Positions 50,023 through 59,399 of a DNA stretch of 64,000 bases are shown one piece after another. The position numbers and the translations under genes are program-made. This stretch comes from Trebonia sp964581815. Lineage in GTDB: Bacteria; Actinomycetota; Actinomycetes; Streptosporangiales; Streptosporangiaceae. The number at the start of each line of letters is the position of its first letter. Position 1 is the stretch's first letter. Under the pieces are notes generated by a model. The model was given only the letters and a program-made list of their open reading frames with translations, was not told where the DNA came from and did not search any database. Location of the stretch: assembly GCA_964581815.1 (NCBI GenBank), contig CAZORE010000029.1:1-64000 (forward strand), read 5' to 3'.

Positions 50023-50412
50023 CTGGAGGAGATGCTGCCCAGCGGGAAGGCAACGGTGTTCGGCAGCCGAGTGGGCTGGGCCCTGACCTACATGTCGCAA
50101 GCTGGCCTGGTGACTCGACCCAAGCGGGGCTTGTACGTCATAACCGAGCGCGGCAGGCATGTCTTGAGCACCCACCCCGGGCGAGTGGACAACAAGGTCC
50201 TCGAACAGTTCCCTGAATTCTTGGAGTTCAGAAGCCGTCGCAGCGAGAAGGGCGAGCCGGTCGGTACTCACGGCGAGCCACAGGCCCCGAGCGTCGCGTC
50301 TCTATCTCCGACCGAAGCGATCACGCGGCTGGTCTCAGACGCTGACGACGCTGTCGCGGCGGAGCTGCTCGACCGCGTGCTCGCTCAACCCCCGGCCTTC
50401 CTGGAGCGGCTG
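50023..50412 (+). pseudogene. 5' fragment of an Mrr restriction protein (winged-helix domain only)
   Basis: About 130 residues match the N-terminal winged-helix domain of Mrr: LEEMLPSGKATVFGSRVGWA, then VITERGRHVLSTHPGRVDNK and FPEFLEFRSR. The region after PPAFLERL does not continue into the nuclease domain of Mrr, so the cleavage domain is lost, as is the extreme N-terminus. Nonfunctional as a restriction enzyme. Confidence 0.75.
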
Positions 50413-50835
50413 TTTACCAGCATGGCAACTGCATTCCCCGGATCGCGCGGTATACCCGCGACCGCTTACCTGGCCCCGCCGACGCAGTGTGAGACGCCGG
50501 GTACCGTGCCGGGCACGCTGCCGGCGTCGTCCGGCTGAGCAGGGCGAACGACGCCTGCACGCAAAGGTACGCCGACCTCAGATGATGAGCCACGCCACGT
50601 TCCGTGACAGCAGCGCGCCCTCGATCACGGGCAGAGCAATCTCCCTATCGCCGAATATTCTCGCTTACGAGGATGGCCAGCTTGATGGTTGAGATACGCG
50701 CAGATCGTCTATTCGGGGGCGCCGTCCAGCGAGCCGGTGTCCTCACGGCAGGAGATCCGCTCAGAGGGGGTGTCCTGTGCCGAACACCGCCGCCGCCTAC
50801 TGGAACATGTTCTAGTTCTGAATTAATGTCGGGGC
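50413..50835. other. Intergenic region after the mrr fragment
   Basis: The mrr frame stays open to 50538 with no recognisable sequence. From there to the next gene I see no gene. Some stretches are AT-richer than the neighbours, consistent with acquired or decaying DNA. Confidence 0.4.
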
Positions 50836-51342
50836 ATGCCCCGAATCGACGTACCTGATGGCCGGGACCCGCTTCTGTACCTGTGGGGCGGCACTGGTAA
50901 CAAACTCACCGGGCCGGCGGCCGCCTTCAGCGATGCGGTCTACCGGAAAGCCACGCTGCCCCTGCGCGAGTTCGAGGCCGCCCGCATCACAATCGCCCGT
51001 GTCAACGACTGCAGCATCTGCCTCGGCTTGCGGCCCGAGGCTGATCCGGGCCAGGCATTCTATGACTCGGTGCTGGGCGACGGCGCGGGGCTGGCCGAGC
51101 GGGAGGCGCTGGCCGCGGAGTTCGCTCAGCGGTTCGCGGTTGACCACCTCGGCATGGACGACGCCTTGTGGGAGCGCCTGCGCGCTGCCTTCAGCGACGA
51201 TGAGCTGGTCCAGCTGGGGTTGTGCGTGGGTTCGTGGCTGGCGTTCGGACGGCTCAACCGGGTCTTCGGCGTCGATGGGTCCTGCCGGGTCCCGCTGGCC
51301 CCGCACGGGCCGGATCGCCTTCACCGCGTCCCGCGTGTGTAA
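50836..51342 (+). CDS. Carboxymuconolactone decarboxylase-family (CMD) protein
   Basis: The 168-residue product has the AhpD-like motif RITIARVNDCSICLGLRPEA with a CxxC pair. Peroxide reduction through the thiols is the usual activity of this branch. It lies 108 bases upstream of an NDMA-type alcohol dehydrogenase in the same direction. The other NDMA-type dehydrogenase here also has an AhpD-like gene nearby. Confidence 0.82.
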   Translation: MPRIDVPDGRDPLLYLWGGTGNKLTGPAAAFSDAVYRKATLPLREFEAARITIARVNDCSICLGLRPEADPGQAFYDSVLGDGAGLAEREALAAEFAQRFAVDHLGMDDALWERLRAAFSDDELVQLGLCVGSWLAFGRLNRVFGVDGSCRVPLAPHGPDRLHRVPRV

Positions 51343-51450
51343 CCGGCTGACCCGGCCGGAGTGAACCGCAGGCGGCGTGATCTTGCCGGCTGCGGGCCTG
51401 CGAAGACCCGCCGCTCCTGGACAGCAGTCCGCGCGAGAGAGGAAAAGTCA

Positions 51451-52557
51451 ATGAAGACCAAGGCAGCGGTGCTTTGGGGCCTGAACGAGAAGTGGCAGGT
51501 CGAAGAGGTTGAGCTCGACGCGCCGAAGGAGAGCGAGGTCCTGGTCAAGCTGACCGCGAGCGGACTGTGCCACTCCGACGAGCACCTGGTCACCGGGGAC
51601 ATCCCGATGCCGTTCCCCGTGGTGGGCGGCCACGAGGGCGCTGGCGTAGTGGTCGGCGCGGGCGCCGGCGTGACGCACGTCGCCGAGGGCGATTCCGTGG
51701 TCCTCAGCTTCCTGCCGTCCTGCGGCCGGTGCTCGTACTGCGCCCGCGGCATGCAGAACCTGTGCGATCTCGGCGCCTTCCTCATCAACGGCCCGCAGCT
51801 TGACGGCACCTACCGGTTCCATGCCCGCGGCGAGGGGCTCGGCCAGATGTGCCTGCTCGGCACCTTCTCCGAGTACACGGTCGTCCCGGCGGCGTCGGTC
51901 GTGAAGGTGGACGACGGCACGGCGCTGGACAAGGCCGCGCTGGTCGGATGCGGCGTCGCGACCGGCTACGGAAGCGCCGTGCGTACCGCCGAGGTCAGGG
52001 CGGGCGAGACGGTCGTGGTCATGGGCATCGGCGGCATCGGGATCAACGCCGTCCAGGGCGCCAGGATCGCGGGGGCGCGGAACATCATCGCGATCGACCC
52101 GGTGCAGTTCAAGCGCGACAAGGCCATGGAGTTCGGCGCCACGCACACCGCGGCCACGATCATGGAAGCGGGCATGCTGGTGGCGGAACTGACCCGTAAC
52201 CAGATGGCCGACTCCTTCATCATCACCACCGACATCGCCGAGGCCGGCTACATCGGGCCCGCGCTCGACATGGTCGCCAAGCGCGGAAAGGTCGTCGTCA
52301 CGGCGGTCGCCCACCCGGACGGTGAACAAATGAGCGGTTCCCTGTTCATGCTCACCATGATGGAGAAGCAGATCCGGGGCTCGCTGTACGGCTCCTCCAA
52401 CGCCCAGCACGACATTCCCCGGATGCTGGACCTTTACAACAAGGGGCAACTCAAGCTTGACGAGCTGATCACCAGGGAGTATGCCCTGGAAAACATCAAC
52501 CAGGGCTACGAGGACATGCGCAACGGCCTCAACATCCGCGGGCTGATCCGCTACTGA
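51451..52557 (+). CDS. NDMA-type (mycofactocin-dependent) zinc alcohol dehydrogenase
   Basis: The 368-residue protein starts at ATG behind AGAGAGG. Catalytic zinc: GLCHSDEH and GGHEGAG. Structural zinc: CGRCSYCARGMQNLC. Cofactor loop MGIGGIG. The end GYEDMRNGLNIRG is the NDMA-ADH C-terminus. It is clearly related to, but not a recent copy of, the enzyme at 33106. Convergent with a cytochrome P450 gene, overlapping by 7 bases. Confidence 0.9.
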   Translation: MKTKAAVLWGLNEKWQVEEVELDAPKESEVLVKLTASGLCHSDEHLVTGDIPMPFPVVGGHEGAGVVVGAGAGVTHVAEGDSVVLSFLPSCGRCSYCARGMQNLCDLGAFLINGPQLDGTYRFHARGEGLGQMCLLGTFSEYTVVPAASVVKVDDGTALDKAALVGCGVATGYGSAVRTAEVRAGETVVVMGIGGIGINAVQGARIAGARNIIAIDPVQFKRDKAMEFGATHTAATIMEAGMLVAELTRNQMADSFIITTDIAEAGYIGPALDMVAKRGKVVVTAVAHPDGEQMSGSLFMLTMMEKQIRGSLYGSSNAQHDIPRMLDLYNKGQLKLDELITREYALENINQGYEDMRNGLNIRGLIRY

Positions 52558-53798
52558 GCCGGACCGATGACGCTTGGTTCCGGGAACGGCAGATTGCCCC
52601 TTCCGCGGCCGGCCGCGGAAGGGGTGAACGTGATGCGGATTCGGTCGTAGGCGCGGGTAAAGGTGGCTGGCACGATCCGCGGCTCGCCGGGGCAGGCCAG
52701 CTCCCAGTCCGGCATCCGCCGCAGCAGTTCCTCGAACATGACGCGGATCTCGAGCCGGGCCAGGTGCGCGCCAAGGCACAGGTGGGTCCCCGCGCCGAAA
52801 GCGAGGTGGCGGTTGGGCGGCCTGGTCACGTCGAACACGTCCGGGTCGGGAAACGCACGCGGGTCCCGGTTGGCCGCCGCGTACAGCAGCAGGACCTCGT
52901 CGCCGGCCCGGATCCGCTGACCGTGCCGCTCGTGGTCGGCGGTCGCCGTGCGGCGCATGTTCAGGATCGGGGACACCCAGCGGATGAACTCCTCGACCGC
53001 GGTCGTGGCGAGCAGCCCGGGACGCTCGGCCAGGAGCCGGCGCTGGTCTGGCTGGAGGGCCAGCTCGCGGATCATCGAGCCGATGACCGTCCGCGTGGTC
53101 TCCGCGCCGCCGTCCAGCACGAGGATCGTCTCTTCCAGGATGTGCCTGACGTCCCAGCCCGGAGCACTGGCCCAGACCGAGATGAGGTCGTCCCGCGGTT
53201 CGGCCCGCCGCGCCTGGATCAGCTCAGTAGTCGTCTCCGCGAACTCCCGCATCACGGGCGGGATGCCTGGATGCAGGACGTGCGGCGGGCCCGCCGGCGA
53301 GGTCTGCCCGGAAAGCACCATGGTCTGCTCAGACCAGCAGCGGACGCGCTCCCACAGCTCGCGCGGGTAGCCGAGCAGGTCACTGATCATGATCGCGGGC
53401 AGCCGGGAGGCGATCGCCTCGACGGCCTCGCACTGCCCGAGCGGCGCGACCGCGTCGAGGATCCCGGTGACGATACCGCGCACGTGGTCCTGGTGGCCGC
53501 GCACGGCCCGCGGTGTGAACCTGCGGGACACCAGCCTGCGCTGCTCTTGGTGCCTCGGGTCGTCCAGGTTGATCATGGACATGTCCTCGCGCTGGTCGAC
53601 AAGCGGGCGCGAGCCCTCGGACGAGGAGTAGCGCCCGGTGTCCTTCTCGGCGTCGAGGATGTCGTCGTAGCGCGAGATCACCCACAGCTTCTGTACGGGA
53701 TCCCAGTAGACCGGGGCCTCGTCGCGCAGCCATCGGTAGGCCTGCCACGGGTCGACGTAGAACTCCGGGTCGAGCACGTTGATCGTGACACCAGCCAT
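52551..53798 (-). CDS. Cytochrome P450
   Basis: The 415-residue class I P450 has the haem loop FGAGTHLCLGAHLA (Cys thiolate), the K-helix ExxR in EEFIRW and an I-helix GGAETTRT. Soluble, no anchor. Substrate unknown; the adjacent alcohol dehydrogenase and CMD gene suggest stepwise oxidation of a hydrophobic alcohol. No ferredoxin partner is next to it. Confidence 0.93.
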   Translation of the reverse strand: MAGVTINVLDPEFYVDPWQAYRWLRDEAPVYWDPVQKLWVISRYDDILDAEKDTGRYSSSEGSRPLVDQREDMSMINLDDPRHQEQRRLVSRRFTPRAVRGHQDHVRGIVTGILDAVAPLGQCEAVEAIASRLPAIMISDLLGYPRELWERVRCWSEQTMVLSGQTSPAGPPHVLHPGIPPVMREFAETTTELIQARRAEPRDDLISVWASAPGWDVRHILEETILVLDGGAETTRTVIGSMIRELALQPDQRRLLAERPGLLATTAVEEFIRWVSPILNMRRTATADHERHGQRIRAGDEVLLLYAAANRDPRAFPDPDVFDVTRPPNRHLAFGAGTHLCLGAHLARLEIRVMFEELLRRMPDWELACPGEPRIVPATFTRAYDRIRITFTPSAAGRGRGNLPFPEPSVIGPAQ

Positions 53799-54143
53799 CC
53801 GGGCGCCCCTCGGGTCTGCGGAGCCGACGTCAATATTCTAGAACGTGTTACACCGGGCAGCGGGTGGCCTCACTGCCGGGGCGCACACTGGACCAGCGAC
53901 CCGCAGCGGCGCCGATCACGGCCGCCGCCGCGGCCCGCCGGCAGCACCAGATGCAGATCCCCGAATCGAAGCGCGGCGCCCGGCACGCCGTCGTAACTAG
54001 TTCCGCATCGAGAGTTCAATGAGGCAGCCAAACCGTAATTTCAGCGACGGCCAGGTGCGAGCCGTGGCCGCTGCCCGCCTCGTATCTGGCTGGTAACGTC
54101 ATGGGCACAACCGCATATACCGGGACACCGCTTGCCGGGGGGA
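53799..54143. other. Intergenic region upstream of a lipoprotein gene
   Basis: The 345 bases include the divergent promoters of the P450 and lipoprotein genes. No gene with proper codon bias was seen. A TTCTAGAACGTG stretch near 53836 is a weak inverted repeat of uncertain meaning. Confidence 0.35.
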
Positions 54144-54590
54144 ATGCGTCCAACGGTCGTGAAAAGACTTGCCGTTGCCGTTGCCGTCGCCGTCGCCGGG
54201 GTCGTCCTGGGTGCGAGTGCCTGCTCGTCGGCTACGCCTTCCACTGCCGCCGGCCGTTCCGGGGGTTCCCCGGTCGCTGCCGCCGCCAGCGCCCCGGCCG
54301 CCACCAGTGCCACCTCGACCGCTTCGGCGGCGACGGCGGCCGTTGTGTGCGCGGCCGCCCTGGCCGGGCTGCCTTCCGCGCCGCCGCCCGGTGAGCGGCA
54401 AGCCGGGACGGACTCCGCGAAGCTCGGTCACCCGGCCGGAAGCACGGCCGCGTTCCTAGTGAGCACGGTCGCGACCGATGACGTCAACATCGGCTTGGAC
54501 TACCTGGACAACGGGCCGATCGAGGCCGACCTGGCCAAGTGGAAGGCGGACGCCGCCGCGCTGCGCGCGTACTGCGCCGGGCAGCACTAA
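54144..54590 (+). CDS. Small lipoprotein, unknown
   Basis: The 148-residue product has a signal peptide (LAVAVAVAVAGVVLGASAC) with lipobox and an Ala/Ser/Thr linker. The C-terminal 75 residues are helical (LDYLDNGPIEADLAKWKADA) with one late cysteine. ATG 54144 follows GGGGGGA very closely; GTG 54159 is an alternative. Not recognised. Confidence 0.65.
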   Translation: MRPTVVKRLAVAVAVAVAGVVLGASACSSATPSTAAGRSGGSPVAAAASAPAATSATSTASAATAAVVCAAALAGLPSAPPPGERQAGTDSAKLGHPAGSTAAFLVSTVATDDVNIGLDYLDNGPIEADLAKWKADAAALRAYCAGQH

Positions 54591-55025
54591 GAAGGCACCG
54601 CTGAGAGTATTAAGCCCAGCTCCTCGCAGGGGGTGAGGGCGGTGGCGACGGCGCCCGCTGACAGGTCCGGGGCGGGGCTCGGACGCTGGCACGCTGGCCG
54701 CCGGGCGCCCAGATCCGCCAAGTCTGCGCGGCCTCGGCATATGACCACCGGAGGCCACTACGCGCGCCGTCTCGCCGCCGTGCCCTTCGGTGACAGGACA
54801 GCGATTCAAGGCGAGGCCGCACGGTCAGTGGCCGGATCACTTGAAAATACCGGCAGGCTCGGTGCAACTGCGCGTCTGGGATCCGCACGCGAGGGCGGCG
54901 GTGAGGTAGTCGCAGGGCAAGTGCCGGCTGACGGGCAGCAGGCCGCCCGCCCGCCGGGCCTGGCCGGAGCCGATGCCAGGAATATTGGCTTGGCTGTCCG
55001 GGCGCCTGATGCCAGGATCAAATCC
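54591..55025. other. Region without a clear gene
   Basis: The 435 bases upstream of the nucleotidyltransferase-like gene lack good coding bias, although that frame stays open. Nothing was recognised. Confidence 0.35.
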
Positions 55026-56270
55026 GTGCACTTGTCGGATGACAGCCCGGAAAACGTCCACGCCGAGTGGCGCATGGCGGTGGCCAGGCAGGCTGCCAGG
55101 GCATATACGGGCAACCCGAATGTGGCCGCGCTGGCAGTGGCAGGCTCGGTCGGAGCGGGCATCGCCGACCGGTTCTCAGACCTGGAGCTGGACTGCTACT
55201 GGATACGGCCGCCAGCCGAGCCGGACCGGCTCGGCCCTGTCCATGCGCTGAGCGGTGAGCTCATGGCCCTGTGGGACTACGACCAAGACGATGAGGAGTG
55301 GAGTGAGGACTACCGCGTCGGCGAGCTGGACATCACCGTGAGCAATTTCCTTGTCAGCTCAGTCGAGCAGTTCCTCGAAGATGTGCTCCTGCGGGCCAGC
55401 ACTGACCCGGTCAGGCACATGCGCCTGGCCGCGCTCCAGCGCTCGCGCCCGCTGCTCGGCGCGGAGCTGATGGCGTCCTGGCGGGCACGGGCCGGTGCCT
55501 TCCCCGACACGCTGGTCGCGGCCCTGGTACAGCAGGCGCTTGCCCCTGAGGCGCTCAGGGGCTGGGCAGCCCGCGATGCCCTCGTCAGCCGCGGCGACGA
55601 GCTTGCGGTCAGCGACCTGCTGACCAGGGCCGGACATGCGGCGGTCCGGGCAGTGCTCGCCCTTAACCGCGTCTACCTGCCGCACAGTCAGCTCAAGTGG
55701 CAGCGCCACCTGATAACCGGCCTCCGCCTGGCTCCCGCGCGGCTCGCCGAGCGCCTTGAGTCGATGTCAGCCGGCCCGCCCGCGGGCGCACTGCAAGCAG
55801 CCGAAGCCCTCTTGGCGGACACCGCGGCCTTGGCCGAGGAAAACTCCGATGCCGACATCAGCGCCTTCCGCGAGGCACTGGAACAACGCCGCCACGCGAT
55901 CGATCCGCCCCGCCCAGAACCTGACCGGCCAGCCCCGAACCGCCGGTTATGCGCGACCGCCACCAGCAATCGTCGCCACCCAAGAATCGCGCCAATCAGG
56001 CGGTTATTGATCGTGTACGGTCGACCAGCGTTGATCACAGCTCGTAAGCGACAGCGATCGCCAGCCCGGCGACGGATCGCCGACTATGTCCCTGTCAAGC
56101 GCCGTGCCTGTGGAGCGCGCGCCACGCGCAGAACACCCATTCCAGCTCGCCTGTACATCGCCGCGTCGTCTGAGCGTTGCGCTGTCTCCTCGCGGCAGAA
56201 CAGTGCGCTCCGCCTGTCGGCGTGGGGCGACGTCGGGCCCGTTCCCGGAAGGCCACGCGGGGCGCCCTGA
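55026..56270 (+). CDS. Nucleotidyltransferase-fold protein (DUF4037-like), long tail
   Basis: Starting at GTG 55026, residues 30-60 hold the polymerase-beta-type motif AVAGSVGAGIADRFSDLELD (Gly-Ser and two acidic positions). A helical domain follows to about residue 300, the usual length. The next 115 residues are Arg/Pro-rich and unlike a domain; a stop or frame change may have been lost near 55920. Antitoxin-like or aminoglycoside-type transfer is possible but unproven. Confidence 0.65.
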   Translation: MHLSDDSPENVHAEWRMAVARQAARAYTGNPNVAALAVAGSVGAGIADRFSDLELDCYWIRPPAEPDRLGPVHALSGELMALWDYDQDDEEWSEDYRVGELDITVSNFLVSSVEQFLEDVLLRASTDPVRHMRLAALQRSRPLLGAELMASWRARAGAFPDTLVAALVQQALAPEALRGWAARDALVSRGDELAVSDLLTRAGHAAVRAVLALNRVYLPHSQLKWQRHLITGLRLAPARLAERLESMSAGPPAGALQAAEALLADTAALAEENSDADISAFREALEQRRHAIDPPRPEPDRPAPNRRLCATATSNRRHPRIAPIRRLLIVYGRPALITARKRQRSPARRRIADYVPVKRRACGARATRRTPIPARLYIAASSERCAVSSRQNSALRLSAWGDVGPVPGRPRGAP

Positions 56271-56318
56271 CCTCTGGAAGAGCGACATGGCGATGGGTGA
56301 GGCTGGCACCCTTTCCTC

Positions 56319-56732
56319 ATGAGCAAGGTGCTGATCGGGTCCAATGGCGAAGCGCTGACCCTGATCCGCGACGCTTCAGAGCGGATCGTTGACGCCGTCA
56401 CCGCCGAGCTGCGGTCAGGGACTCTCTGCGCTTCGCGGCAGGTCGTTCACTCCTACGCGACCGGTTTTAGTGACTTGGTTGCGTTCTTCGATTCGCTGGC
56501 GCACGACTGGCGTGGCTGGGACGGCGAGCGTCGATGGGACTCGCTGGAGGGCGACCTCTCGCTGCGGGCGACGCACCAGTACCGGCATGTGCAGCTTCGG
56601 GTCACACTGCGCGAGCCTGGACCTGGCTGGGGCAACCATGGTTGGGAGGCGTCGATCTCGGTGACGTTGGACCCCGGTGAGCAGCTGATACAGGCCACCG
56701 CCGGATTGGCTAGCCTGTTCGAGCGCAACTGA
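56319..56732 (+). CDS. DUF6228-like small protein
   Basis: The 137-residue product has YATGFSDLVAFFDSLAHDWR and WDSLEGDLSLRATHQYRHVQ, matching the general pattern of DUF6228, a family of unknown role. ATG start after GGTGAGG. Followed by a convergent DUF4265 gene. Confidence 0.65.
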   Translation: MSKVLIGSNGEALTLIRDASERIVDAVTAELRSGTLCASRQVVHSYATGFSDLVAFFDSLAHDWRGWDGERRWDSLEGDLSLRATHQYRHVQLRVTLREPGPGWGNHGWEASISVTLDPGEQLIQATAGLASLFERN

Positions 56733-56820
56733 CCCGCGGCTCGCGGCGCACGGTGAGCGGCAGGAGAGTGCCAGCACGCTGAGCCTGGAGCATGATGTTG
56801 CGGCATGGGCGTGAGATTGG

Positions 56821-57312
56821 TTACGCCTCGGTCGCAGCGATCCAGGCGGGCGTTATCCGTCCTTCCTCGTACTCCCATGAACCATCTTCCACACCTTGGC
56901 GCAGCCTCGACACGATAGCTGGGAGCGGAGCGGTGGGCTCGATATCCAGGGCGAGCATGCCGTACTGCTGCACCCCTTCGCCGTAGACGCCGAGCGCTGT
57001 GAACGGCTCCAGCGCTTGCGCCAGGTCACCCGCCAGGGGGCCTCGCCGGAAACAGATCAGGCGGATGGTCACGTGGTCTGAGCGCTCCACGACCTCGGTG
57101 CACACTGGATTCGAGTCGGAACCGCGAGCCTGCGCGCGCACCACGTCACCTACCGCGAGGTCACGAACGAACCAGGGCGCGTTGGCGATGCGGTAGCGGT
57201 CCCCTCCGAGATGGTGCGCCCACACACGCTCGGACCCGACCGGGGGCCATCCGTCCTCGACGGCTAGTTCAAATACGACGCGGGCTTCCGGGCCGGGCTT
57301 CTCGGTCGTCAT
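56821..57312 (-). CDS. DUF4265-like protein
   Basis: The 163-residue product contains GWPPVGSERVWAHHLGGDRY and NAPWFVRDLAVGDVV, characteristic of DUF4265, whose members are small cytoplasmic proteins of unknown function. Codon usage is normal for this genome. Confidence 0.75.
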   Translation of the reverse strand: MTTEKPGPEARVVFELAVEDGWPPVGSERVWAHHLGGDRYRIANAPWFVRDLAVGDVVRAQARGSDSNPVCTEVVERSDHVTIRLICFRRGPLAGDLAQALEPFTALGVYGEGVQQYGMLALDIEPTAPLPAIVSRLRQGVEDGSWEYEEGRITPAWIAATEA

Positions 57313-58102
57313 AGCCGGAGTCTGGCAGCCACGCGCTGAACATGTGGCAACAACCGCTCATCGGCATGCGCGGCCGTGTCCGGCGGAGCTGAACAGGCGC
57401 CAGATCGGCCTGATCTGCGCCCAGCCATCAGCCGAGATCGCAAGTGGACCTGTCGAGCAGATCAATAAGGCGGATCTCGCGCGGCATGTCTTGGCCCGGC
57501 CGCCACCGTCGGTGACGCGGAGCCCGGGGTAGCCATGCTGCGTCGGCCGGAGCCGCCACGGCGAGCATCCTGGCGTCAGCGTAACCGCTGCGGAGACGCC
57601 CTGCGGATGGGCCTGCCGGCGAGAGGCGCTGAGCGCGGCTGTCGTTACGGGCTCGTGGAGGGTGACGCGTGACAGCGCGGGGCGCCGGAGGGGGTGCGGG
57701 CGGTGCGCGCCGGGCGCCGGGGGTGCCTGAGGCGGGGGTGCCCCTGCGGGGACGGCGTGGCCCCGGCGCTGATGACCGGGCGGGCCCGCCTGCTGGCGCT
57801 GGCGGTGAGTGTTGTCCCGGGTTCACCGGGGGTCTTCGTTAGGGCCTTCCCTGCGGGGGCGTCCGGGCCGGGGCGGGGCGGGGCCGGGACGCGGTGACTC
57901 GTGATCGTCAAGGTTGCGCATGCGCCGGCCCTCCTCCCGAATGATCGCAGCCGCGAAGCTTTACATGCGAACATCGTATCGAGCGGATACGACATTTCAG
58001 CTAGACCGCACCCTTGCGGAGAGTTCTTTTCCAAGATCTTTTCGAGCAAGATCCTTCCCGGCTGGCTTGACGACCCCGGCCGAGGTGGACTTGAGTACGT
58101 CC
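57313..58102. other. Long region without a clear gene
   Basis: About 790 bases. Short frames exist on both strands, but their codon usage is poor. The 57680-57890 part is G-rich and locally repetitive (GGGGGTGC units). Nothing recognised. Confidence 0.4.
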
Positions 58103-58492
58103 ATGTCTGATGAGCCTGCAGCGCTGCGAAGCTGGCACGCCGTGGTCGCGTCGAAGGACCCGGCCCTCCTGGATGACCTGCTTGCCGACGACGTGGTATT
58201 CCGGTCCCCGGCGGTGTTCACACCGCAGGAAGGCAAGGCGCTCACCACCAGTTACCTCAGCGCGGCAGTGAAGGTTCTCGGCCCGACCATGCGCTATACC
58301 GGCCAGTGGCATGACCAGGCCAGCGCGGTGCTTGAGTTCGAGGCCGACCTTGACGGCAGCTACGTCCAGGGCGTGGACATCTTGCGCTGGAATGCCGAGG
58401 GAAGGCTGGTCAGCTTCACGGTCATGGTGCGCCCGCTGCGCGGGCTGCAGAAGCTGGTCGAGCTGATGGCACGGCAACTGGACGCCGGCTAG
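58103..58492 (+). CDS. SnoaL/NTF2-like fold protein
   Basis: The 129-residue protein begins SDEPAALRSWHAVVASKDPA and continues with the helix-strand pattern of SnoaL-like or nuclear-transport-factor-2 folds (LLADDVVFRSPAVF). It may be an isomerase/hydratase or a binding protein. ATG start; GAGGTGG lies 14 bases away, nearer to a possible TTG start at 58091. Confidence 0.75.
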   Translation: MSDEPAALRSWHAVVASKDPALLDDLLADDVVFRSPAVFTPQEGKALTTSYLSAAVKVLGPTMRYTGQWHDQASAVLEFEADLDGSYVQGVDILRWNAEGRLVSFTVMVRPLRGLQKLVELMARQLDAG

Positions 58493-58518
58493 GCCTGACC
58501 GTCCATCACCCGTGCTGG

Positions 58519-59190
58519 TTACCGCGGCGGCGCGGCCGTGAGTGATTCCAGTTCACGGGCAATGTTGGCCCTGGCCTTGGCTTCCCACCGCCGACGCGCA
58601 ACCCCGGTCTTGTAGAGCGGGTCGCGGGCGAGCAGCCCCGCCATGACCTCCGCGCGCCCGGCCCGCCACGACGGCTCGTCTAGCGCAGCGTATTCTTCCC
58701 GTACCGCCGCCCGGTAACGGTCGTATGCCTCCGGGTCCGCGCCGAGGATCGCTAGATCGGCATCAAGCAGTGCACATGCCGTCAGGTCATCGGGTGGCGT
58801 CAGGTGCGCCATCGTCGCGAGCACCAGTTCCCCGGTTCTCGCCACGTGCGCTTGTGCCACGCCGGCTCGGGTCAGCCAGTCCCGGGCCCAGGACGCGCTG
58901 CGGCGCTCGTCATCCCCCGGGTGCCCGTCATAGACGACGTCGTGGGCCCCGGCGGCGATGGTGAGCACCGCGCGTTCGCTCGCTGTGAGGCGCAGTTCGC
59001 TGGCGAGGATCGTCGCGTCCCGCATCACGGCCCGCATGTGCGTGACGTCGTGGTAGCGGCGGTGCGGTTCGGCATAACGAGCGGCCAGGTCCGCCGCCGC
59101 TGCCGCGGCAACCCGCTGATCACCACCAAGCAGGCCGACCGCAGCCGTCCACACCGACTCCACGGCAGTAGTCTCGCAGTCCCGCGCCAT
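58519..59190 (-). CDS. HD-superfamily phosphohydrolase-like protein
   Basis: The 223-residue protein contains RYHDVTHMRAVM (His), GAHDVVYDG (His-Asp) and a later LLDADLAIL (Asp), the order of HD-domain metal ligands. Such stand-alone proteins are predicted metal-dependent hydrolases without known substrates. It starts at ATG 59190. Confidence 0.85.
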   Translation of the reverse strand: MARDCETTAVESVWTAAVGLLGGDQRVAAAAAADLAARYAEPHRRYHDVTHMRAVMRDATILASELRLTASERAVLTIAAGAHDVVYDGHPGDDERRSASWARDWLTRAGVAQAHVARTGELVLATMAHLTPPDDLTACALLDADLAILGADPEAYDRYRAAVREEYAALDEPSWRAGRAEVMAGLLARDPLYKTGVARRRWEAKARANIARELESLTAAPPR

Positions 59191-59399
59191 GGTCAGGGCC
59201 AGCGGCCGCCTGGCGGATCATGCTGGCCCAGTCGTCCGGCGAACGGCTGGCAGGCTCCGGAGGCGGTCTCCTGGCTCTGGCCAGGCCGTCTCGGTGCCCG
59301 TCCCTGGCGGTGAGCCGCCGCTCGACCTCGCTGGGACTGGCGCGCAGCCGGCAGAGCGTCACGCGGGCGTCCGGCTTGGCCCCGTGCGAGCATGGCGGA

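Noticed and set aside
57645..58049. 134-codon minus-strand frame in the gene-free region
   Set aside because: Thr/Arg/Pro-rich, no ribosome site and weak codon bias, so it is not called.
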